From Crocodylus rhombifer (lineage: Eukaryota; Chordata; Crocodylia; Crocodylidae): a DNA stretch of 64,000 bases. Below the pieces are notes generated by a model that saw nothing but the letters and a program-made list of their open reading frames with translations, was not told the DNA's origin and ran no database searches. Position 1 is the first letter of the stretch, and each line of letters begins with the position of its first letter. The stretch is from contig JAVSML010025221.1 of the NCBI GenBank assembly GCA_038503035.1, positions 372,001-436,000 on the forward strand. The letters are read 5' to 3'. A program made the translations under genes and the position numbers. Shown one piece after another: positions 56,412-64,000 of the stretch.

Positions 56412-58034
56412 TACTGGGGAGTAAGTAGGGAAGACAGACAGTACTGGCAAGTTGTGGCTTGTTGATAAGTGAAAAGAAAGGTGACAGAAACAGGAAAATA
56501 CACTAAATAAAAGTAAAAAAGGCAAAAACAATTCAAACTTAGAGACGAAAGGAAGAAAGCCAAGAAGATACAGGACAGATCTTGCTTTTGTATACACTGG
56601 ACTAAATCCTGAATTACTCACTTGAAATTGCTCTAGGCTTGGACCAGCATAACCGAGAAACAAAGATGGCTCATGTGTGACATTGTTACCGGTACTTTTC
56701 ATGAACTAAATGTGATATATTTAAAGATACCTCACAGACCCCTAGGATCAAATTTAGCCCTGATGTAATCCTTCTTCCTTCATGTGAATTACAACAGAGA
56801 TGACCACACTTTGGCTTACTGCCTTTTTCTTTTTGAAAGGTTAAGCTTGCTATCGGAACCACAGGTCATGTTAGATTTGACATGAGCAGGCATATCAAAG
56901 GTATGCCTGCCTTTGAAGGAGGGCTGGTCCTGCAGGGAAATGGTATATGAAAGATAGAAAACCTCCACCTTACCCGTAGATGCAGCCAAAAAATCTGAAG
57001 AAGTAAGAGACTGTGAGTCTCTTGGGCAACAGGCCAATGGTAGATAAGGAGGAACAGCTAGGTGATTATTCATTATTCTCCCCTTAACTGCCTGGTGCAG
57101 GTGGATGTAATTTGCTCACCTGTCTGCTGCTGAAATTCTGTGACAGTATGATCTCATTTTATCCAAATTCCATGCAGTTTTGAAAGAAGCCCACGGATAT
57201 AGATAAGATGCATCATTTTACACTCCAAAGTCTGACTTTGTGAAAGCCGGGGCTCAGCTACCATGGTGAGGAGAGAAACATAGGCACCGAGATACAGATG
57301 TATTCAGTATTTGACTCCGCCAAGCTGTACCTGTGTATGCCAGGGCTGGATCCAGCCTGTCATTGACAGAAGTTGGCACAGAATCCAGTGAAAGCTGAAA
57401 ATCTGGTAAGGGGATGTTGTGGTATTGTGGCAGCATAACTTCTCCTTCACTGGGGCAGGACATCACCCATCATTCCTTCCTCACAGATTATGAAGTCTTC
57501 TGTTGCTTGTTATCCTTGTTTGGATTTAATCTAATGGTTGTAATCCTTTCTAGGAAGTGGCTTTAAATTCTTTCTGTGAAAATACATCTGAGGATGCTGT
57601 AAGTATTGTTAACAATGACTTGATTTGAATCCTGTCCTCCAACTAACTCTTTCTTCAGATTTTTCAGCTGTTAACCTAATGCAGGCAACAACCCTTGCCA
57701 CTTGTCAGCTCTTGTGAAACACACTTCAATATTTGGTATTGCAGTCCTGCTGCTTGTCTCCTAAAGAGCCTGATGATTGTCCTGCTGCAGTCCTGCTGAT
57801 TGTCTCTTAAAGAGCCTTAATATTCCTTTGCCCTCAGTAAGAGTTGAGGTCTCCTAGCACCTTTATTTTCACCCCCTAGATTTAAGCATAAATGCCAAAT
57901 AAATTAGCTGCAATAATAACATTCCAGAATCCTGTTAATTTAAGTGAGAACAGAAACAGGCTGAAATATTCTAAATAGTTCTCTTCATCTTTGTTTAATT
58001 CCAACAAATAAGTGCATCTCCCTAATACATATTG
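56412..58034. other. No recognisable gene or repeat
   Basis: AT-rich DNA with no supported genes. A short duplication, CTGCAGTCCTGCTG..TTGTCTC..AAAGAGCC, is visible at about 57740-57815. Confidence 0.5.
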
Positions 58035-58278
58035 AACCATAGATACATAGAAAATTAGGGCTGGAAGGGATTTCAGGAGGTCTAGTCCAACCTTCTGCTC
58101 TAAGATCCCTGCTTAAGACAGGTCTTAAAAACCTGTAAGGATGGAGAGACCACAACTTCTCTGGGTACCTTATTCCAGTGTGTCCCAGGGAGACCGAGAA
58201 GAGGGATTGGGAAGCCCCACCCATGGGGCACAGTGCAGAAAAAAAACATTGAAATAAAGAGGGAAGCATGAAATAACT

Positions 58279-58287
58279 ACTTACCTG
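58279..58287 (-). promoter_or_regulatory. Splice-donor-like CAG/GTAAGT in LTR
   Basis: On the minus strand CAGGTAAGTAG matches the vertebrate 5' splice consensus. The first copy has CCTGTAAGTAA at the aligned position (6108-6118). Confidence 0.5.
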
Positions 58288-58369
58288 TGGGAGGCGTGAT
58301 GCCGGAGGGATGAAGAGAAGAGCCCACGCAGTTCACAAGTCGTGACTTCATGCAATTAAAGCCAGCGGA

Positions 58370-58377
58370 TGACGTCA
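58370..58377 (-). promoter_or_regulatory. CRE palindrome TGACGTCA in LTR
   Basis: A perfect CREB/ATF site. It occupies the same place as TGACATCA at 6022-6029 in the other copy, about 85-90 bases before the shared splice-donor-like signal. Confidence 0.6.
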
Positions 58378-59357
58378 TGGGGATGCACCAGGTGGCAAGG
58401 ATAAAAGCGGACGCCGGCAGTAAGGTGGAGAGAGCGAGTGAGGAGGCGGAGCCTCTCCGTGCTAGCAACGGACAGAGCTGGCACGAACAGGGAATGCCCA
58501 GACGACAGGAGGCAGCTGAAGCAACAGGGGTCCCTCACACCGAAGGTACCGAGGCGGAACCCCGGGAGGGGAGGAGCACTAGGGGTGACTTCCCCCTTGT
58601 ACCTCTGAGGAAGCTCGGTGGTGGAGGTTCCAAACAACAGCGCAATCAGGATGGTGACCTGGAGGAACAGGCTGAGACCTACCCCGGGGAAGCAGAAGTT
58701 TGCCCACCTGGCCGCTTCCAGGTACCAGGTCAGGGAGCTGGACGGGGAGTGGAATGGGAAGAGAGACCCAGCAGGACCAGCATCAGGAGAATACTGCCAA
58801 GTACGGGCAGGAGTGCGGGAAGAACCAACCGGTAGGACACTGAATGGGAAGACCCTTTTGGGGTTCTTTTTTTTTCCTGCTTTTATTCATTTTGTTTTCT
58901 TTACCCCTGCTTGACAGGGGAACCCATGCCGACACCAGGAATAGAGCTGATGGGCTCAAAGGGGCCCCAGGCATAGGGCCTGAAACAACTAATGATCCTG
59001 CCCCAAGGAGGAAAGTGGGACACAATAAGGCACAAGGAACATCCACTGAGGAGAGGCAGCTGTGTTGAGTCCTGGCGCTCTGCCAGAAGTTGGTGTAAAG
59101 TTGGTGTGTAGGGGAGGTGCAGCCCCATGAACATCCCGCGAGTGGAGTGGTCATCCCTGAAGGGACCTTCGAGGCTACCTCACCCCCCACACTGAAGTAA
59201 CATCCAAAGATATGACAGGTGAGTTTGGGGGAGGCCAGAAGGACAATCGACGCCCACTTTGGGGAATCCACGAAGCCAGACTTAAACTTCAATTTCCCCT
59301 ACTACAACTTAGGACCGTTGCTCCTTGTTCTGTCATCTGCCACCACTGAGAACAGTC

Positions 59358-59546
59358 CTGGGACAGAAGTTGCATAAACTGCTTTGAACCAAGTTAGTTA
59401 AGTCTGATACTACATTCAAGCAGGTTTATCTTAAACCAGTTTCAGCCATTTTGAAACTGATTTACGTGCACTGAATTTCTGTTCTGTTACAGAGTTAAAT
59501 CAGTATCTGATCACTTAAACGGGTTTGTGTGTAACTTATGTCCCTA
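59358..59546. mobile_element. 189-bp MITE, copy 2
   Basis: The same length and order of blocks as 24865-25053, with ends CTGGGACAGAAGTTGCAT and reversed CTAGGGACATAAGTTACA. It interrupts the CR1 fragment between AGAACAGTC and the continuation at 59547. Confidence 0.78.
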
Positions 59547-59590
59547 GCTGAGTCCAGACTCAGCCTTTCCTCATAACCAGGAATCTGAGT

Positions 59591-59949
59591 TGTCCATTTC
59601 GTGCAGAAAAACACAGATTTTCCCTTTTGATGCAGTTTCCTCTTTTGCAAACAAATCTCTGCAGGCTGGCAGAGTTTCAGCCTGCAAGAACTGCTTACAA
59701 AAACGGTGGTAAACATTAAGACCTGCCCCAGGGGCAGGGCCTGAGAATCCTAGTCAGCCAGGGCTGGCTCAGACTCACTTTCCCTCCTGCAGTCTTTGGA
59801 TTATGTACGGTTGGTGGGGGCTGGGGCCTGGGGGCATCTGGAGTGCCCTCTAGCAGGGCTGGGGAGGCAGGAGGCTGTGGGTCAGGAATGAAGGGCACCG
59901 GCAGAGCTGGGGGGGAGGGGCTGTGGAGCTGTGGGTTGCATGCAACTCA
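59591..59949. other. No gene; G-rich patch
   Basis: A GC- and G-rich stretch (about 59720-59935) with nothing coding, directly before the next CR1. Confidence 0.45.
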
Positions 59950-62344
59950 TGCTATCCAGACACCCAACTACCCAGATATCTCCTGGGAAGAATGCTTGGC
60001 CAGCTCAGATAGATCACAATCCTTCCTGACCAGCACTGAAGAGCTTTTTTTGACTCAGGCCAACTAGAGACAATGAACTTCTTGACCTGGTCCTGGCCAA
60101 AGGGGATGACCTAGTGACCAACTTAAACGTAGAGGGCAGCCTAGGTGACAGTGACCATGATATCATTATGTTCACAATCTGTCACAAGACTGACAAAACA
60201 CATACCAAGCTTGAAGTCTTAGACTTCAAAAATGCAAATCTTAATAAGCTCAGGTCACTGGTAGAGAATGCCCTGAGAGACCAAGGGCCACAGGTAAAGG
60301 GAGCATGAGAAGAATGGTCATTCATTAAGGACACAATCCTGAAGGCTCAGAGAAAATCCATTCCCTTACAGAAAAAAAGTAGCAGAAGGGTCAAAAAACC
60401 CTCTTGGCTAAGCAGAGAAGTTGCAGCCCTCCTTCAGAAAAAGAAAGAGGCATACAAACAATGGAAGCTTAGGGCAGCCTCTAAGGAAGACTACTTGACA
60501 ATGGCCCTCACTTGTAGAAACCAGATTAGGCAAGCTAAGGCAGAAACGAAACTAAAACTAGCTATAAGAATCAAGGACAACAAGAAGTCCTTCTTTAGCT
60601 ACATAGGGAGTAAAAGGAAAACTAATGGCAGTGTGAGACCGCTGCTCAATGCCTCAGAATATCTGGTCACTACCACTCAGGAAAAAATGGAACTTCTAAA
60701 TGACTACTTTGCCTCAGTCTTTCACAAGACCAACGGGAACAACATGCCAGGTAGGGCACAGAACAAGCAGGGTGGAATTGATACCATTCCCACTATTGCC
60801 ATAGAACTGGTGTACAATCATTTAAAGAAATTAGACGTATATAAATCAGCAGGACCAGATGAACTCCACCCAAGAGTGCTTCAAGAGTTGGCCGAAGTAA
60901 TCGCAGAGCCCCTGGCAGAGGTCTTTCAAAAATCATGGGCCTCTGAAGAAATCCCAGAGGATTGGAAGAGGGCCAGTGTTGTTCCCATCTTCAAGAAGGG
61001 AAAGTGTGAGGACCCGGGAAACTACAGGCCAATTAGTTTAACTTCTATTCCAGGGAAAATCCTAGAAACATTCATCAAAGAGGCTATATGTGACAAACTT
61101 GCAGAAGGCATGATACTGAATAACGGCTAGCATGGCTTCATCGTGGGCAGGTCTTGTCTGACCAACTTCATTTCTTTCTATGATCAGGTGACTCATCCCC
61201 CTGGATGAGAGAATAGTGGTTGATATCATATACTTCAACTTCCAGAAAGCCTTTGTTCTGGTATCCCATGAGGCACTGAACAGAAAACAGGAAGGTATCA
61301 GGCTCAACTGCAAGACCGTCAAGTGAGTGTGAAACTGGTTGCAGGGTAGGATGCAGAGAGTTCAAATGAATGGATTGATGTCATCCTGGCAAGATGTGGG
61401 CAGTGGCACATCCCAGGGGTCAGTACTTGGCCCAGTGCTAGTCAACATCTTCATCAATGATCTGGATAAGGGGGTGAAAAGCCCACTGCCCAGGATATGG
61501 GGTTGTGTGGACACACCGACAGATAGGCTGCAGATACAAGCAGACCTAGACAGGCTGGCAGGCTGGGCAGAATGGAACCAGATAGGGTTCAACATAGAGA
61601 AATGCAAAGTACTGCATCTGGGAAGGAAGAACCCCCAGCACACCTACGAGCTGGGCATTGCTAACCTGACCACTACAAATGAAAGGGATCTGGGGGTAAC
61701 AATATACCCCAGCATGAATATGAGCTGGCAATGCAATGCAGTAGCTGCTAGGGCCAATAAAACTCTGGCATGCATCAATCGATGCATCTCCAGTAAAACC
61801 AAAGGAGTGACTCTCCCGCTTTACTTAACACTGAGTGGCCACAGCTGGAGTATTGCATCCAGTTCTGGGTGCCACACTTCAACAAGAACGTGCTAAAGAT
61901 CAAGAGGGTCCAGAGAAGGGCCACCCATTTGATCAGTTACTTGCATGGCAAGCCATAAGAGGAGAGGCTGAGGGATCTCAGACTCTTCAACCTAAAGAGA
62001 AGAAGGCTGAGAGGGGAACTGATTGTGGCTTACCGCTACATCAGAGGTATACATCAGGGGCTCGCTGAAAAACTGTTCACCAGGGTGCCCTGGGTGAAAA
62101 CTAGAAACAACAGCCACAGACTCCTGGAAGATAGTTTTAGGCTGAACATTAGGAAAGAGTCCTTCACAACTAGGGTGTCCAGACTATGGAACAAGCTCCC
62201 CTCAGAAGTCTACCTTAGAGGACTTCAAGAGAAGACTGGACGGTCACCTGGCTGGGATCACCTGACCCCAGATGTCTTTCCTGCTTATGCAGGGGGCTGG
62301 ACCCAATGATCCTTTACGGTCTCTTCCAGCCCTATGATGCTATG
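59950..62344 (+). mobile_element. CR1-group LINE, long diverged copy
   Basis: The copy begins inside the endonuclease of ORF2 (NYPDISWEECL at about 59968) and keeps its C-terminal catalytic signature SDHDIIMF (about 60150). Next come RREVAALLQKKKEAYKQWK-like sequence, a 211-codon uninterrupted segment (60495-61130: IKDNKKSFFSYIGSKRK, VYKSAGPDELHPRVLQELAEV, VVPIFKKGKCEDPGNYRPIS) and a broken palm. Motif A reads YFNFQKAFVLVSH, so its aspartate is lost. Motif B reads GTSQGSVLGP. Motif C is deleted (GVKSPLPRIWGC where FKFADDTK is expected). It ends CTCTTCCAGCCCTATGATG then CTATG. The subfamily differs from the 14.8, 26.7 and 36.6-kb copies. Confidence 0.92.
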
Positions 62345-63083
62345 CTGCCAGGGTTGGAGGAGGTAGGAGTGCAGGGAGAGTCATCAGGGGCAGGGGCAGG
62401 GACAGGGTGGAGGGGGCAGTAACACTGCCAGGGCTGGGGGGAGCCTGAGTGGAGAGCTGGTAGTGCTGTTGGGCAGGGATGTGTGGGTGGGGGCTGGAGG
62501 AGCAGGGGGGGTGGTCTGCGGCACTCTCAGCAGACGCTCTGGCATGGCGGAACCTGGGCAACATCCCCATGCTGGGACCCAGCTCCACCATGCCCCAGGT
62601 GCTGTAGCCCTGGCCAATCACCCTGTCCTATGCTGTGGACCAGGTCTTAAAGCCCAAGGCCAAGCTCAGCACTGCCCAGGGCCCAAATTCACAGTGCAGA
62701 CAGTAGTGACCACAGAGACAGGCCCCGCCCCACCCTACCACACCACATGCGAGGGGCTAAGCAATCCACATACCCCTCAGGCCCTGTGAAGAGACCCATA
62801 ACTAACTGACCAAAGTCCAATGTAGCCAGGGGTTGTTTGCTAGTCAATGGGAGTCCATTAGCACTGAGGGTGCTGCCAGAAGCTGGACGCCTTTTGCAAG
62901 GACAGAGTTTCATTACAGAGGGCCCAGGCCTCCTACAGGCTCTGTGAGATCTAGGTGAGTTCCATGTGAGGGCAGACAGCTTGATTGCTGCCAGAAAGCC
63001 AGAAAGTTCTCTGGCTCTGAAAAGGATGGGGATTTTCTGCTAACTCTAAATACTGTGTTTACTCAAATATAAGATGACGTCTG
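62345..63083. other. No gene; G-rich start, repeat end fragment
   Basis: 62345-62560 is G-rich (GGGGCAGGGGCAGGGACAGGG-type). TGTTTACTCAAATATAAGATG at about 63054-63074 looks like the end of a common sauropsid dispersed repeat, cut by the CR1 start. Nothing is coding. Confidence 0.45.
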
Positions 63084-63374
63084 ATGGAGGACTACCACGC
63101 TCTGGGGCGCATGCTGAGGGAGATGGGCACACAGGTGGTTTTCTCTTCTATCCTGCCAGTGAGTGGACGAGGCAGACGGCATGAAACGTGCATCGCGGAG
63201 ACCAACTGGCGGCTACAGGAATGGTGCTTCGAGGCGGGCTTCGGCTTCCTCAGCCATGACCGGCACATCACAATGAGAGACATGCTTGGATGGGATGGGC
63301 TCCACCTTTTCCCTAAAGGTAAGCGTGTGTTCTCTTCTAGGTTGGCGGACCTCCTCCGGCGGGCTTTAAACTAG
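63084..63374 (+). CDS. CR1 ORF1 C-terminal part (esterase-like)
   Basis: These 96 codons match the C-terminal esterase-like (SGNH-type) domain found in CR1 ORF1 proteins. The segment VVFSSILPVSGRG (19-31), the strand WCFEAGFGFLSHD (47-59) and the catalytic-style DGLHLFPKGK (71-80, with Asp71 and His74) are visible, and the end LADLLRRALN is typical. The start ATG is internal to the family sequence because the copy is 5' truncated, so the true protein would be longer. ORF1 proteins are thought to help LINE RNA handling. The exact role of the esterase domain is not settled. Confidence 0.85.
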   Translation: MEDYHALGRMLREMGTQVVFSSILPVSGRGRRHETCIAETNWRLQEWCFEAGFGFLSHDRHITMRDMLGWDGLHLFPKGKRVFSSRLADLLRRALN

Positions 63375-64000
63375 GCTCGTCGGGGGAAGGGGAAGATGAG
63401 GGTGGAGGAAACATCAGACTGCCAGACGAAACAGCACCCACAACTACAGCCCAGTCCAGACCAACGAGCGAAACGAGTGAACAGGTAAGCAATGGGGGCC
63501 AGGGCAACGCTGGGACTAGGGGAACAGTACACACATCCACAGGAGGCCTCAAATGCCTCTACACAAATGCTCGTAGCATGGGAAACAAGCAGGAGGAACT
63601 CACCCTCCTGATGGCTGACACCAGCCCGGACATAGTGGGGATCACGGAAACGTGGTGGGACTCTATGCATGACTGGGCGGTGAATGTCAAGGGCTATAGG
63701 TTGTACAGGAGGAACAGGATAGGAAGAAGAGGTGGGGGCATGGCACTCTATATCAAGGAGGAATACACATCCTCGTCAATTAGCAAGGAGTCAGAGGAGG
63801 GGCACTCTGAGGTGCTTTGGGATAGAGTACAAGGCAGTCGAGGGGAGAGAGACTTAATGGTGGGGGTCTACTACAGACCTCCCAACCAGGGAGAAGAGCT
63901 TGACCAGGAATTCTTAGGTCAGCTCAAAAAGGTAGTGAAGGCTAAAGATGTGGTAGTCATGGGGGACCTGAACTTCCCAGACATCTGCTGGGAGGAGCAG
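63341..64000 (+). CDS. CR1 ORF2, endonuclease portion, partial
   Basis: This frame is open from after a TAG at about 63338 to the window edge and overlaps the end of ORF1 in another phase. After a low-complexity leader (GSSGEGEDEGGGN, many T/S residues) it encodes an apurinic-type endonuclease: LYTNARSMGNKQEELTLL from about 63560, SPDIVGITETWWD (the ITE metal-binding glutamate), RRGGGMALYI, MVGVYYRPPNQGEE and VVVMGDLNFPDICWEE (GDLN motif) at the edge. The enzyme nicks target DNA for reverse transcription. The first ATG in frame is at 63578, inside the conserved domain, so real initiation probably lies upstream or is linked to ORF1 termination. The catalytic SDH motif and the polymerase lie beyond the window. 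Confidence 0.88.

Larger units (their letters stand above)
58181..59283 (-). mobile_element. Solo LTR, second copy of the 5.1-kb family
   Basis: Read on the minus strand it starts near GGCTTCGTGGATTCCCC and ends CTCCCTGGGACA. It aligns with 5111-6204 throughout, including CTTTGGATGTTAC, GATGTTCATGGGGCTGCACC, a perfect CRE (TGACGTCA) and a GTAAGTAGTT donor-like signal. It lies inside an old CR1, which fixes its edges to within a few bases. No matching target duplication is found, and target bases seem to have been lost. Frames of up to 169 codons inside it on both strands have no retroviral domain and are not genes. Confidence 0.68.
58035..59590 (-). mobile_element. Old CR1 3' end in three pieces
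   Basis: The plus strand starts CATAGAAAATTAGGGCTGG, the reversed CR1 tail, and runs to CCTTATTCCAGTG at 58180. The next CR1 block (CCTACTACAACTTAGGACCG, TTGCTCCTTGTTCTGTCATC) resumes at 59284-59357, and a third (CCAGACTCAGCCTTTCCTCA) at about 59547-59590. The gaps are filled by a 1.1-kb LTR and a 189-bp MITE. About 40 bases of CR1 expected at the LTR junction are missing. Only the C-terminal coding end and 3' tail survive. Confidence 0.8.
63078..64000 (+). mobile_element. CR1 LINE, well-preserved 5' part, runs off window
   Basis: This copy includes the end of ORF1, the ORF1/ORF2 overlap and the endonuclease of ORF2, with no break in either frame up to the window edge. The 5' junction is at about 63078-63083, where flanking DNA ends. 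ORF1 is therefore truncated at its N-terminal side. The remainder of ORF2 lies outside the window. Confidence 0.92.

Noticed and set aside
58350..58835. 161-codon frame over the second LTR, with a 169-codon frame opposite
   Set aside because: They lie in a GC-rich LTR with no gag, protease, polymerase or envelope motifs, and the aligned first copy does not keep the frames.

Overview
This window looks like intergenic or intronic DNA from a large sauropsid genome, most likely a crocodilian (a turtle is the main alternative). I found no host protein-coding exon, tRNA or CRISPR array that I can defend. The clade assignment rests on the repeats. There are nine or so CR1-type LINE copies whose 3' ends carry the ATTCTATG/TTTCATAG-type repeats after a block reading GTCGGAAGGGACC (on the opposite strand CCGACCCCCTGC), a form I associate with crocodilians. 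There are also MIR-like CORE-SINE relics, hAT-type MITEs with 8-bp duplications, and LTRs of about 1 kb. I could not run a database search, so species and family names are inferences.

Layout. 0-13 kb: mostly unique AT-rich DNA with a MIR relic, a possible TAA-flanked MITE (4.1-4.7 kb), a 1.1-kb LTR (5.1-6.2 kb), an unclassified interspersed repeat (6.7 kb), a CR1/L3-like 3' end (7.6-8.1 kb) and two MITEs with a shared terminal motif (8.6 and 9.4-9.9 kb). 13-17 kb: a second LTR element, reduced by internal deletion, sits inside a MIR-like SINE with an exact 5-bp duplication, followed by a broken CR1. 17-26 kb: quiet DNA plus a 779-bp foldback hAT MITE and smaller MITEs. 26.7-28.6 kb: the best-preserved CR1, with a 628-codon open reading frame carrying an intact reverse transcriptase core. 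33-39 kb: two antisense relics of another LINE type, an old CR1, and a third LTR-like element split by a CR1 insertion. 40-45 kb: three short hAT-type elements in 2.7 kb, a (TA)n tract and a 5S rRNA pseudogene. 48-51 kb: a MITE and a decayed CR1. 54-56.4 kb: a decayed transposon gene for a Myb/SANT-like DNA-binding protein. 58-59.6 kb: an old CR1 interrupted first by a second copy of the 5-kb LTR family and then by a 189-bp MITE. 60-62.3 kb: a diverged long CR1. 63.1-64 kb: the 5' part of a well-preserved CR1 (ORF1 esterase-like end plus ORF2 endonuclease) running off the window edge.

The parts do not work together as a host pathway. They are a stratified record of insertions: CORE-SINEs and old LINEs at the bottom, then LTRs and MITEs, with the 26.7-kb and 63-kb CR1 copies youngest by reading-frame integrity. 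I see no convincing new biological system. The items most worth a second look are the two LTR copies that share a promoter-like CRE site and a splice-donor-like signal, the Myb/SANT relic whose element may be related to the window's short MITEs, the foldback hAT element, the 5S pseudogene, and the two CR1 copies with open frames.
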